Shown here: positions 26,221-34,258 of the stretch, piece by piece
Numbering within the stretch: position 1 is the stretch's first letter
Layout of the letters: each line of letters opens with the position of its first letter
NCBI GenBank assembly: GCA_964390805.1
Contig: CAYMKL010000074.1
Coordinates: 1-35,203, forward strand
DNA: 35,203 nucleotides
Direction: 5' to 3'
DNA from: CAYMKL01 sp964390805
GTDB taxonomy: Bacteria > Chloroflexota > Anaerolineae > VGOG01
The notes under the pieces: generated by a model
What the model was told of the DNA's origin: nothing
The model's database searches: none
What the model saw: the letters and a program-made list of their open reading frames with translations, nothing else
Program-made: the position numbers and the translations under genes

Positions 26221-27500
26221 GGTTGAAAGTTAATAAATCACAGGGCTTGAGCGGACGGGTTGAAGTTCCCGGTGACAAATCCATTTCCCACCGCGCTCTG
26301 CTCTTGGGTACGATAGCTGAAGGCATTACCAGGATACGGAATTTCCTGCCAGCGGCCGATTGCCTGGCTACTCTGGCTTGTGTGCAAGCGCTGGGTGTCG
26401 AGGTGGAGAGGGTATCCGAGACGGAGTTGATCGTGCAGGGGCGAGGGTTACGTGGTTTGGTGGAGCCAGAACATGTCCTGGACTGCGCCCGTTCAGGCAC
26501 AACCATGCGCTTGTTGGCGGGGATTCTGGCTGGTCAGCCCTTCTACAGTGTGCTGACGGGAAGTGAGCAACTCCGCCAACGGCCCATGGGCCGCATCGTC
26601 GAGCCCCTGAGACGGATGAGGGCAACCGTGTTGGGTCGGGACGATGGCCGCCTGCCTCCCTTGACCATCGTCGGCGGAAACTTGCACGGCATTGAGTACA
26701 AGCTGTCCGTAGCCAGCGCTCAGGTGAAGTCAGCTATTCTGCTGGCGGGCCTCTACGCCGATGGCCCCACGGTGATCCACGAGCCAGGCCCCGCTCGCGA
26801 TCACACCGAGCGCATGTTGGCTGCCATGGGCGCCAATATCCAATATCAAATATCCAACATCAGAATTCAAAGCTCAGAGTTGTCCTCCCTGGACATCCTT
26901 GTACCCGGCGATATCTCCTCAGCAGCCTACTTTATCGCCGCCGCCTGCCTCGTGCCTGGGTCGGAGATCGGTGTTGAAGGCGTCGGTGTTAATCCCACCC
27001 GCGCAGGCTTCTTGGACGCGCTGAGGGAGATGGGAGCAGACATCGTGGTAGAGAATCAACGGGTGGTCAGCGGCGAGCCACTGGCCGATGTCGTTGTGCG
27101 AGCGCGGGACCTAAGAAGCGTAGAGGTGAGGGGTGACCAGGTACCCAGGATGATTGATGAATTCCCCATCCTGGCTGTAGTTGCCAGCCAGGCGCAGGGG
27201 ACGACGGTGGTGAGTGATGCGGCGGAGTTGCGAGTCAAGGAAACGGATCGCATCGCGAATATCGCCGTCGAACTGCGCAAACTAGGAGCACACATTGAGG
27301 AGCGGCCCGACGGCTTCGTGGTGGAAGGTCCGACAGCACTGGTGGGAGCCCAGGTCAACAGCTACGGCGATCATCGCCTGGCTATGTCCCTGGCCATAGC
27401 GGGCTTGATAGCCGAGGGGGAAACAACCGTCGAGGAAGCAGAGTGCATCGGGGATTCATTCCCAGGCTTCGAGGAGATGTTAAGAGCTCTGACAAGCTGA
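26217..27500 (+). CDS. aroA: 3-phosphoshikimate 1-carboxyvinyltransferase (EPSP synthase)
   Basis: AroA transfers enolpyruvyl from PEP to shikimate-3-phosphate. The 427-residue protein has VPGDKSISHRALLLG near residue 20, SGTTMRLLAGIL near 98 (the PEP/glyphosate-binding segment, with Ser-Gly-Thr-Thr in place of the common Asn-Ala-Gly-Thr), VKSAILLAGLYADG, GDISSAAYFIAAA and RVKETDRIANIA near 342. The start overlaps tyrA (ATGA). Between MGAN and LVPGDISS, about 20 residues (IQYQISNIRIQSS and flanks) are coded by word repeats and probably form an inserted loop. It lies eleven bases before aroE. Confidence 0.96.
   Translation: MRLKVNKSQGLSGRVEVPGDKSISHRALLLGTIAEGITRIRNFLPAADCLATLACVQALGVEVERVSETELIVQGRGLRGLVEPEHVLDCARSGTTMRLLAGILAGQPFYSVLTGSEQLRQRPMGRIVEPLRRMRATVLGRDDGRLPPLTIVGGNLHGIEYKLSVASAQVKSAILLAGLYADGPTVIHEPGPARDHTERMLAAMGANIQYQISNIRIQSSELSSLDILVPGDISSAAYFIAAACLVPGSEIGVEGVGVNPTRAGFLDALREMGADIVVENQRVVSGEPLADVVVRARDLRSVEVRGDQVPRMIDEFPILAVVASQAQGTTVVSDAAELRVKETDRIANIAVELRKLGAHIEERPDGFVVEGPTALVGAQVNSYGDHRLAMSLAIAGLIAEGETTVEEAECIGDSFPGFEEMLRALTS
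26833..26875. repeat. Word-repeat insertion inside aroA
   Basis: CCAATATCCAATATCAAATA and further TCCAACATC words resemble the gap sequence at 24229-24280. They are translated in frame as NIQYQISNIRIQ. Confidence 0.65.
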
Positions 27501-27510
27501 AGGAGAGCAC

Positions 27511-28413
27511 ATGCCAATGAATGTCAATGGCCAAACGAAGCTTGTAGGATTGATAGGTCATCCCGTCGAGCACAGCCTCTCGCCAGCCATGCACAACAGC
27601 GCCTTTGCCGCGCTCAACCTGAACTGGTGCTATGTGCCCTTGCCTGTGCATCCCGAGCGATTGGGGGAGGCGGTTGCTGGCCTGCGGGCTTTGGGTTTCG
27701 TGGGGGCTAACGTCACTGTGCCTCACAAAGAGGCAGTGACGTCTTATCTCGACCGTGTCACACCAGAGGCACAAGCCATCGGTGCAGTCAATACCATAGC
27801 CATGTCGTCGGTCGTGGTGCGCGAAGGGAGGAGCGTTGGCTACAACACCGACTGGCAAGGCTTCCTGACGGCCTTAAGCGAGGGTGGCTTCGACCCTCAG
27901 GGCAAGCGAGCCGTAGTCCTGGGAGCTGGTGGCGCAGCCAAGGCTGTAGTGTATGCCCTGGCCCATGCCGGGGCGCAGGTGACCATCCTGAACCGCACCG
28001 CAGTTCGTGCCCAGGTCCTGGTTCAGGATTTTGTCTCTTTGTTTCCCTCTTCTTCTCTCCTCTCCCTTCCCCTCACTCCGCAGACACTGAAAGAGCAGAC
28101 CGCCGAAGTCCATCTATTGGTCAACACAACCCCCGTCGGCATGTGGCCTGAAGTAGACCAATCCCCCTGGCCGGAAAACCTGCCCTTTCCCGGCCATCTG
28201 ACCGTGTTCGACCTGGTATATAACCCTCGCCAGACAAGGCTCCTACGGCAGGCTAGAGCAGCGGGAGCGAAAACCATCGGCGGTTTGGGGATGCTGGTTC
28301 ACCAGGGGGCTGCGGCTTTCCAACTGTGGACGGGGGAGAAGGCACCTGTCGAGACGATGCGCGAGGCTGCTGGCAAGACTTTGGTTAGCACGGATAACTG
28401 TCGGGGCAAGTAG
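27511..28413 (+). CDS. aroE: Shikimate 5-dehydrogenase
   Basis: AroE reduces 3-dehydroshikimate to shikimate with NADPH. The 300-residue protein contains GLIGHPVEHSLSPAMHNSAF near the N-terminus for substrate binding, NVTVPHKEAV with the catalytic Lys, GYNTDWQGFLTAL with the catalytic Asp, and the NADPH loop VVLGAGGAAKAVVYAL. ATG 27511 follows AAGGAG; an ATG two codons later is equally possible. The segment FVSLFPSSSLLSLPLTPQ is coded by a pyrimidine-rich tract and looks like an inserted loop. Confidence 0.94.
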   Translation: MPMNVNGQTKLVGLIGHPVEHSLSPAMHNSAFAALNLNWCYVPLPVHPERLGEAVAGLRALGFVGANVTVPHKEAVTSYLDRVTPEAQAIGAVNTIAMSSVVVREGRSVGYNTDWQGFLTALSEGGFDPQGKRAVVLGAGGAAKAVVYALAHAGAQVTILNRTAVRAQVLVQDFVSLFPSSSLLSLPLTPQTLKEQTAEVHLLVNTTPVGMWPEVDQSPWPENLPFPGHLTVFDLVYNPRQTRLLRQARAAGAKTIGGLGMLVHQGAAAFQLWTGEKAPVETMREAAGKTLVSTDNCRGK

Positions 28414-28430
28414 GAGACTAGCGCCGGCTG

Positions 28431-28530
28431 AGTAGGAGCGGAGCGACGTATCGAAGCCAAGCGGATGGTGTCCTGGACCCGCTCGCTGGTCTCGATACGC
28501 TTCGCACTCGACCGACGCTCGCTGAGCTCT
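28431..28530. repeat. Imperfect palindrome between aroE and aroC
   Basis: The arms CGTATCGA (28447-28454) and TCGATACG (28492-28499) extend imperfectly on the outside (GAGCGGAGCGA against CTTCGCACTC). The GGTCTCGATACGCTTCGC motif resembles short palindromic repeats common in GC-rich bacteria. AGGAGG at 28540 serves aroC. Confidence 0.7.
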
Positions 28531-28551
28531 CGAACTCTGAGGAGGTGAACG

Positions 28552-29751
28552 ATGGCGTTGCGTTTCTTGACCGCTGGCGAATCTCATGGGCCCTGCCTCA
28601 CAGCCATTATTGAGGGAATGCCTGCCGGACTCTGTCTAAGCGAGGAGGAGATCAACGTTGATCTGCGCCGCCGCCAGGGGGGCTACGGACGCGGTCAACG
28701 CATGAAGATCGAGCGTGATAAGGTCGAGATCCTGAGCGGAATGGCCAAGGGTCTGACCATCGGTGCGCCTATAGCCTTACGCATTGGGAACAAGGACTGG
28801 GCCAACTGGAAGGATAGGGATGTCCCGCCCTGGACGGTGCCTCGGCCGGGCCATGCTGATCTGGCGGGGAGCATCAAGTACAACCTGGGCGACCTGCGGC
28901 TGGTAGCCGAGCGGGCCAGTGCCCGTGAGACGGCGGCTCGGGTGGCTGTGGGGGCGGTGGCCAAACGGTTGCTTGACGAGTTCGGCATCGCCGTGGGCAG
29001 TTGCGTGGCCGAACTCGGTGGGGTGGTGGCGGAGATTCCGCCTCCCCCCAGCCCCCCCCAACCCTTCGACCTTGCTCAGGGCAGGCTCTGGGGGGGGGGA
29101 GAGTGGGATGAACTGTGGGAGCGGGCTGAAGGCTCTGACGTTCGCTGTCCCGATCCCGTCGCTGCCGAAGCCATGCGACAGCGCATTGACGAGGCCAAGG
29201 CAGCGGGGGACTCCCTGGGCGGCGTCTTCGTCGTCGTCGCCACCGGCGTGCCCGTCGGCCTGGGCAGTCACGTTCACTGGGACCGCCGCCTGGACTCCCG
29301 ATTGGCTGGCGCGGTGATGAGCATCCCGGCCGTCAAGGGGGTGGAGATTGGGCCGGCCTTCGAGAACGCCCGTAAAAGGGGGACAGAGGTGCATGATGAG
29401 ATAGTGATGAGTAATGAGAAACGAGGAATGAGGGATGAGGAAACTCGTTATTCGTTACTCGTTACTCGTTACTCTAATCGAGCCGGAGGGATCGAAGGGG
29501 GTATCTCCAACGGTCAAGCTATCGTCATGAGGGCAGCCATGAAACCGATTCCCACCACTGTGACGCCCTTGCGCTCTGTGGATCTAGCCACAGGGGAGGC
29601 AACACATACCCAATATCAGCGCTCTGATGTCTGCGCCGTGCCCGCTGCTTCCATAGTCGGCGAGGCAGTGGTGGCCTGGGTGATCGCAGACGCATTGATG
29701 GAGAAGCTGGGGGGAGACAGCATTGAGGAGATGAAGTCGAGGTGGAAGTGA
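28552..29751 (+). CDS. aroC: Chorismate synthase with two repeat-derived insertions
   Basis: AroC makes chorismate from EPSP using reduced FMN. The 399-residue protein starts MALRFLTAGESHGPCLTAII and has RRQGGYGRGQRMKIE, VAERASARETAARVAVGAVA with the catalytic His replaced by context typical of the family, NRAGGIEGGISNGQ and RSDVCAVPAASIVGEA. Two extra stretches interrupt it: PPPPSPPQPFDLAQGRLWGG at about residues 164-183, from a dispersed repeat, and SNEKRGMRDEETRYSLLVTR plus YS before NRAGGIEGG (about 286-307), from GAGTAATGAG/CTCGTTACTC words. Both keep the frame and account for the extra length. ATG 28552 follows GAGGAGG. The end overlaps the next gene. Confidence 0.93.
   Translation: MALRFLTAGESHGPCLTAIIEGMPAGLCLSEEEINVDLRRRQGGYGRGQRMKIERDKVEILSGMAKGLTIGAPIALRIGNKDWANWKDRDVPPWTVPRPGHADLAGSIKYNLGDLRLVAERASARETAARVAVGAVAKRLLDEFGIAVGSCVAELGGVVAEIPPPPSPPQPFDLAQGRLWGGGEWDELWERAEGSDVRCPDPVAAEAMRQRIDEAKAAGDSLGGVFVVVATGVPVGLGSHVHWDRRLDSRLAGAVMSIPAVKGVEIGPAFENARKRGTEVHDEIVMSNEKRGMRDEETRYSLLVTRYSNRAGGIEGGISNGQAIVMRAAMKPIPTTVTPLRSVDLATGEATHTQYQRSDVCAVPAASIVGEAVVAWVIADALMEKLGGDSIEEMKSRWK
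29041..29101. repeat. Dispersed palindromic repeat inserted in aroC
   Basis: CCCAACCCTTCGACCTTGCT and CAGGGCAGGC lie between C-rich and G-rich tracts that can pair with each other. The central motif is the same family as at 9420 and 17877. It is translated in frame. Confidence 0.75.
29402..29476. repeat. Word-repeat palindrome inserted in aroC
   Basis: GAGTAATGAGAAACGAGGAA words in the left half and CTCGTTACTCGTTACTC words in the right half form an imperfect inverted repeat, read in frame as SNEKRGMRDEE..TRYSLLVTRYS. Equivalent words occur in the argH-argG gap (GTAACGAG). Confidence 0.75.
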
Positions 29752-31331
29752 GCAAGGGAGCAAACATCGTCATCACCGGCTTCATGGGCACCGGCAAATC
29801 AGAGGTGGGGTTGGAAGCAGCCCGTCGTCTGGGGCGGGAGTTCGTGGACATGGATGCCCTCATCGAGCAGCGGGTGGGCATGACTATCCCCGAGATCTTC
29901 GCTCAGCGGGGCGAAGGGTTCTTTCGCCAACAGGAGCGCCAGCTTTGTCAAGAGTTGGCAAGAAGACGCGGGCTAGTCATCGCCACCGGCGGCGGGGCGC
30001 TGATCCGCGATGAGAATCGCCAGGCCCTGGGCACGAGTGGGTTGCTGGTGTGCTTGAATTGCGATGTGGAGGAAGTCTTGCGGCGTCTGGCTCAAGCGGA
30101 AGATAGACCGCTCCTAGATGTGACTGATCGTAGAGAGCGCATCGAAACCCTCCTGGCCGAGCGGCGCGAAGCCTACAGTCGCATTCCTCATCAGATTGAC
30201 ACCACGGGGCTGGTGGTGGAGGAGGTGGCGGACAGGGTGATTGGGTTGCTGGAAAGTGAGGCTGTTGTGGAAAAGATAGCGGTGCGGACGCCGACGACGA
30301 GCTACGAGATCCATCTAGGCGAAGAGCTTCTGGCGCGGGTTGGTGAGTTGGTGCTCGAGCAGGGGTTGCGGGGTAGAGCGGCCCTGGTCACCAACCGAAC
30401 GGTCGGCGATCTGTACGCCTCCACCGTTGTCAGAGGCTTACAGAAAGCGGGTATTGAGTCAATCATCTGCCAGGTGCCTGATGGAGAGGCTTACAAGACC
30501 CTGGACAGCGTCCGCTCTCTCTACGATCAATTCATTGAGGGCGGGCTGGACCGATATGGTGCAGTGCTGGCCCTGGGCGGTGGGGTGATCGGCGATATGG
30601 CGGGCTTCGCGGCAGCCACCTACATGCGAGGAGTGCCCCTGGTACAGTTGCCCACCACCCTCCTGGCCATGGTAGATGCCAGCATCGGGGGCAAGGTGGC
30701 CGTGGATCACCCCAGAGGAAAGAATCTCATCGGCGCTTTCAAACAGCCAGCGATGGTTTTGATTGATCCTCTCACTCTGACCACCCTGGACGAGGCAGAG
30801 AAACGATCTGGCTGGGCCGAGGTGATCAAGGCAGGGGTGATCGGTTCGCCCAGCCTTCTTGAGCGCTTGGAGGAGACAGGGGCCAAGCCCTCGCTGACCA
30901 CCATTGCCGAAGCGATCCGCGTTAAGGTAGCTATCGTGGAGGAAGATCCTTACGAGAGGGGTCAGCGAGCCGTGCTCAACCTGGGTCATACCTTTGGCCA
31001 CGCCTTGGAGGTGCTCAGTGGCTTCACCCTCCGCCACGGTGAGGCGGTGAGCATTGGCATGGTGGCTGCCACCAGGACGGCCGTCGCCCTCGGCCTGTGC
31101 GACGAGACGGTCGAGGGGCGTTTAGCGGCCCTTCTCCAGCGATTTGGCTTACCAACCTATTATGAAGGCTATGAGCCAAGAGAGATTTGGGAGGCTATGG
31201 CCACCGATAAGAAGAAGCGGGGGAAGAAACTGCGTTTTGTGTTGCCCAGGGCTATTGGGCAGGTCGTGGTCACCGATCAGGTGTCCACGGCAGTGATCCT
31301 AGAGGTTCTAGAAAAGCTGAGGGAAAGATGA
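29742..31331 (+). CDS. aroKB: Shikimate kinase - 3-dehydroquinate synthase fusion
   Basis: One 529-residue protein joins two shikimate-pathway enzymes. Residues 1-170 are shikimate kinase: P-loop GFMGTGKS, DMDALIEQRVG with the shikimate-binding Asp, FRQQERQL with Arg, and the GGGALI loop. Residues about 178-529 are 3-dehydroquinate synthase: VPDGEAYKTL, LALGGGVIGDMAGFAAATYM, QLPTTLLAMVDASIGGK and the metal-binding His pair in NLGHTFGHALE. The start GTG 29742 overlaps the end of aroC; a second GTG two codons later is possible. The two activities are not consecutive steps (step 2 and step 5), so the fusion serves co-expression more than direct channelling. Confidence 0.95.
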   Translation: MEVSKGANIVITGFMGTGKSEVGLEAARRLGREFVDMDALIEQRVGMTIPEIFAQRGEGFFRQQERQLCQELARRRGLVIATGGGALIRDENRQALGTSGLLVCLNCDVEEVLRRLAQAEDRPLLDVTDRRERIETLLAERREAYSRIPHQIDTTGLVVEEVADRVIGLLESEAVVEKIAVRTPTTSYEIHLGEELLARVGELVLEQGLRGRAALVTNRTVGDLYASTVVRGLQKAGIESIICQVPDGEAYKTLDSVRSLYDQFIEGGLDRYGAVLALGGGVIGDMAGFAAATYMRGVPLVQLPTTLLAMVDASIGGKVAVDHPRGKNLIGAFKQPAMVLIDPLTLTTLDEAEKRSGWAEVIKAGVIGSPSLLERLEETGAKPSLTTIAEAIRVKVAIVEEDPYERGQRAVLNLGHTFGHALEVLSGFTLRHGEAVSIGMVAATRTAVALGLCDETVEGRLAALLQRFGLPTYYEGYEPREIWEAMATDKKKRGKKLRFVLPRAIGQVVVTDQVSTAVILEVLEKLRER

Positions 31332-31771
31332 TGTTCAAGATCCTTGTTGTTCACGGGCCTAACCTGAACTTGTTGGGCACGCGAGAACCAGAGGTTTACG
31401 GCTCGGTCACTCTGGAGGAGATCAACGAGCAGTTGCAGGCTTACACTGCTGACAGGGGTATCGAAGTGCGCACCTTCCAGTCGAACCACGAGGGAGCCAT
31501 CATCGACGCTATCCATCAGGCAGTTGGCTGGGCCGATGGTTTGGTCATCAACCCTGGGGCTTACACCCATTACAGCTATGCCATCCGCGACGCTATCGCG
31601 GCCGTTGGGTTGCCCACTGTCGAAATCCACCTCTCCAACGTCCAGGCTCGCGATGATTTTCGGCATCTCTCCATCATCGCCCCCGTCTGCCTGGGCCAGA
31701 TCGCGGGTTTCGGCTGGCAAAGCTACGTTCTGGGTTTAGAGGCCCTGTTGATGACGCGGGCGGAAAATTGA
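31328..31771 (+). CDS. aroQ: 3-dehydroquinate dehydratase, type II
   Basis: AroQ dehydrates 3-dehydroquinate to 3-dehydroshikimate by the type II mechanism. The 147-residue protein is full length, with VVHGPNLNLLGTREPEVYG (the catalytic Tyr is in EVYG), QSNHEGAIIDAIH, NPGAYTHYSYAIRDA and EIHLSNVQARDDFRHLS with the catalytic His and binding Arg residues. It overlaps the kinase-synthase gene by ATGA. It is the last gene of the operon and completes DAHP to chorismate. Its stop codon is overlapped by the -35 box of the next promoter. Confidence 0.96.
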   Translation: MMFKILVVHGPNLNLLGTREPEVYGSVTLEEINEQLQAYTADRGIEVRTFQSNHEGAIIDAIHQAVGWADGLVINPGAYTHYSYAIRDAIAAVGLPTVEIHLSNVQARDDFRHLSIIAPVCLGQIAGFGWQSYVLGLEALLMTRAEN

Positions 31772-31796
31772 CATCCCCTTGCTAAAATGGTATAAT
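31768..31796 (+). promoter_or_regulatory. Consensus promoter after aroQ
   Basis: TTGACA (31768-31773), 17 bases, TATAAT (31791-31796): both boxes are exact sigma-70 consensus. It overlaps the aroQ stop codon and drives the surface-protein genes that follow. Confidence 0.88.
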
Positions 31797-31869
31797 ATGC
31801 GCTGTCTAGCTCCAGGACCTGGAATCGGGTTCTGGAATTATGTTTGGAGGGAACGCAAGACTCCAGTTG

Positions 31870-32970
31870 ATGAAGCGATTGATTCCTCGGGCTGTTGGAT
31901 TAGCCATACTGCTGAGCGCTCTGTTGGCCCGCACTGTCTATGCAGGGACCATTGTTCCCGGCAGTGTTCGCATGACCGATACCCCTGGCGGGGCGGAGAT
32001 GACCCAGTTCGCCTCTGGAATAAGCGTGGTTTACCTTGTCTTCGACTACTCTGATATGCAGAACGAGGAGTTCACGGTAAGAGTTTATGACAATGTAGGC
32101 GGGACGCTGTTCGAACAGTCGAAGGTTTACGCAGGGTCTGGGACAGAGTCCATCGAGATATCGCCTGCTGGGGGAGGAGCTTTTCCCGATGGGCGGTATG
32201 TCACCAATTTGTATAGCGGTTTGTTTCCGATGAGCACTATCATCTGGGAAGTAAACGCTGGGATAGCCACTTCTACCCCCACGCCCGAAGCGGCAACAGC
32301 CACAGCGACACCGGTACCCCCCACATCCACACCAACTCCAACTCTAACTCCAACTCCAATCCCGACCTCAACTCCGATACCGGCGACGCATACCCCCGTG
32401 CCAGAAGTGCCTACAGCTACTTCTATTCCCACTCCAACTCCGACGCCGTCGCCGTCGCTGCCTACGTCAACACCAGCACCAGGGCAGCCGACGCTGACGC
32501 CAACTCCAGTACCACCGACGGCAACTCCAGTCCCAGATCAGCCATATCCAACTCCAATGCCGCCTACACCTACACTAGCGCCGGGGCAGCCGACGCTGAC
32601 GCCAACTACGGTTCCGCCCACGACTTCACCTACGCCTACGATTCCGACTACGACTTCGCCAATAGCCACGGCCACAGAGATGCCACTGACGCCAATGCCG
32701 TCTCCGGTTCCGCCCACAACCACCCCGGTTCCAGCTACAATTGAAGCGATCAGCTCGGAACCGAGCACACCATCCCCCACTCCGACAACGGCATTGCTGA
32801 CCCCAACAACCCCAACCACCGCACTAACTTCTAAGTTTACCCCCGTACCTACTGCCACTTCAGACACCACAGAAGGAACAAAGAATTCTTTAGTTATTGT
32901 TGGTTACGTTGGTGTAGCGGTGGTGTTAGTCTTCCTGGCCTTGTTTCTTTGGCAGAGGCGTTCTTCTTGA
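31870..32970 (+). CDS. Surface protein: ~95-residue beta domain, long Thr/Pro stalk, membrane anchor
   Basis: From the ATG at 31870 the protein has 366 residues. A signal peptide (to about 25) is followed by a ~95-residue domain with MTDTPGGAEMTQFASG, VYLVFDYSDM, VRVYDNVGGTLFEQ and FPDGRYVTNLYSG. Next comes a Thr/Pro-rich stalk of about 200 residues (TPTPTPT-like) and a final hydrophobic helix followed by WQRRSS. The architecture is that of a cell-surface protein with an exposed domain on an extended, possibly glycosylated stalk. An ATG at 31840 is an alternative start; neither has a strong ribosome-binding site. The domain recurs in 33009-33539 and twice in 34259-35029. I do not recognise it by name. 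Confidence 0.8.
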   Translation: MKRLIPRAVGLAILLSALLARTVYAGTIVPGSVRMTDTPGGAEMTQFASGISVVYLVFDYSDMQNEEFTVRVYDNVGGTLFEQSKVYAGSGTESIEISPAGGGAFPDGRYVTNLYSGLFPMSTIIWEVNAGIATSTPTPEAATATATPVPPTSTPTPTLTPTPIPTSTPIPATHTPVPEVPTATSIPTPTPTPSPSLPTSTPAPGQPTLTPTPVPPTATPVPDQPYPTPMPPTPTLAPGQPTLTPTTVPPTTSPTPTIPTTTSPIATATEMPLTPMPSPVPPTTTPVPATIEAISSEPSTPSPTPTTALLTPTTPTTALTSKFTPVPTATSDTTEGTKNSLVIVGYVGVAVVLVFLALFLWQRRSS

Positions 32971-33008
32971 TTTTCCCTGAAACTATTCTGCAAAAGGAGT
33001 GTTGACCG

Positions 33009-33539
33009 ATGAAACGTCTTGTTCCTATCGCTGTAGCTCTATGCTTAACCATCTTGTTAGCCAGTATCGCCATGGCCCAAGGCTTGGACAATGTCCATCT
33101 GAGCGATTCTCCTGATGGGCCGGCCATGACCCAGTTTCCCTCAGGCACAACTGTCGTCTATGCCATCTTCGACTACGCCGACATGACGGGGGAACCACTA
33201 AAAGTAAGGGTTTATGACAATTACGGCAGCATCCTCTTCGAACAGACCCAGAACTACACGGGGGCTGGGACAGAGTCCGTGGCGACTGCGCCTGGTGAGG
33301 GGATATTCACTGATGGACGATATGTCACCAACTTCTATCTCGGTGAATATGTGAGCAGGACCATATTATGGGATATTGGCGAGCCGGTGGCGAAGCCTGT
33401 CGCCACGCCAACGCCAACCCCAACGTCGCCCGTCAGCAAGATCTACGACCAGGTGAAGGACTTTGTTCTTCCGGCTGTGGCCATATTGCTGGTCATATTT
33501 GTTGCCTGGGCCATTCGACAGGTGTTGGTTTCTCGTTAG
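33009..33539 (+). CDS. Membrane-anchored protein with the same ~95-residue domain
   Basis: This 176-residue paralogue of the preceding gene has a signal peptide (MKRLVPIAVALCLTILLASI, to about 23). One domain copy carries LSDSPDGPAMTQFPSG, VYAIFDYADM, VRVYDNYGSILFEQ and FTDGRYVTNFYLG. A short KPVATPTPTPTSP linker and a C-terminal helix (LPAVAILLVIFVAWAI) follow. ATG 33009 follows AAAGGAG. It probably arose by tandem duplication, since residues of the domain are nearly identical in places; it lost or never gained the long stalk. Function unknown. Confidence 0.85.
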   Translation: MKRLVPIAVALCLTILLASIAMAQGLDNVHLSDSPDGPAMTQFPSGTTVVYAIFDYADMTGEPLKVRVYDNYGSILFEQTQNYTGAGTESVATAPGEGIFTDGRYVTNFYLGEYVSRTILWDIGEPVAKPVATPTPTPTSPVSKIYDQVKDFVLPAVAILLVIFVAWAIRQVLVSR

Positions 33540-33563
33540 CTGGTCTTCCCTTTATCGCTGAGG

Positions 33564-33633
33564 CCGCTGGACCAGGGCTTCGCCGTGAGCCTGTCCTGAG
33601 CCTGCCGAAGGGCTCAGCCGAACGGTCCAGCGG
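33564..33633. repeat. Palindromic dispersed repeat between surface-protein genes
   Basis: CCGCTGGACC (33564-33573) and GGTCCAGCGG (33624-33633) enclose GAGCCTGTCCTGAGCCTGCC and GAAGGGCTCAGCCGAACGG, members of the dispersed CTTCGAC/GTCCTGAG family. Confidence 0.85.
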
Positions 33634-33687
33634 GAGCAGGTGAGTAGTTGCGTGTCCGGTAGCAGATTAGGCTGAGGAGGAGACTGG

Positions 33688-34224
33688 ATGAGCAGGGAGA
33701 CCATTTTCAAAGTACTGAGCGTGTTGGGGGTTGTAGCTGTCTTCGTGGTGGGGATATGGCTGGGCAGGCTGTACTCCGCTGCCGGTGGCCCAGGAGTAAT
33801 CACCCTCCAGGAGTTTCGGTCCAACGTCGTTCTCCAGATCAGACAATTATGGAGACCTTCTACCCCAACCCCACCTGGTGTTCCAGATAGCGGACCTGAC
33901 GTGCCTCGTGTTAGCCTGGAGCAGTTGAAGGAGAAGCTGGATGCTGGGGCTGACATCGTCATCGTTGACGTGCGCAGCGAAGAGGAATTCGCTGAGAGCC
34001 ACATACCAGGAGCCATCTCAATCCCCTGGGAGGAGATAGAGGATCGTTATCCTGAGCTTCCTCGCGATAAAGAGATCATCACCTATTGTGCCCGCTGTTG
34101 ACCTCCTCCAGACAACGGTGCCCGTGTGGCACAGTTTCTGCTTGACAAGGAGTTCGGAGATGTTCAGGCTTTGAGGGTAGAATTCTCCCGTTGGGAAAAG
34201 GCGGGATACCCCGTCGAAAAGTGA
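33688..34224 (+). CDS. Membrane-anchored rhodanese-domain protein with in-frame UGA (candidate selenocysteine)
   Basis: Rhodaneses carry sulfur or selenium on an active-site residue. The 178-residue protein has an N-terminal helix (about 7-28), a spacer with PSTPTPPGVP, and a rhodanese domain: VSLEQLKEKLDAGADIVIVD, VRSEEEFAESHIPGAISIP and the active-site strand IITYC. The reading then goes A-R-C, TGA at 34099-34101 (residue 138), and PPPDNGARVAQFLLDKEFGD. It ends with the normal rhodanese C-terminus WEKAGYPVEK and a real TGA at 34222. The TGA is in the catalytic loop, next to Cys137, with Cys134 in the usual nucleophile position. A hairpin lies at SECIS distance. ATG 33688 follows GAGGAGG. 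Nonsense mutation is the alternative. Confidence 0.82.
34114..34136 (+). promoter_or_regulatory. SECIS-like hairpin after the UGA of the rhodanese gene
   Basis: AAC (34114-34116) and GTGCC (34118-34122) pair with GGCAC (34128-34132) and GTT (34134-34136), with one G/A mismatch. The loop CGTGT begins 21 nt after the UGA and contains G-U. It is less perfect than the hairpin in the macroglobulin gene. Confidence 0.55.
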
Positions 34225-34258
34225 AATCTGACTTGCAAAACTGAAAGGAGTCTCAAAA

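Noticed and set aside
32268..32860. Tandem DNA repeats as a CRISPR or minisatellite
   Set aside because: The repetition follows Thr/Pro codons of a surface stalk in one open frame; there is no constant repeat-spacer pattern.
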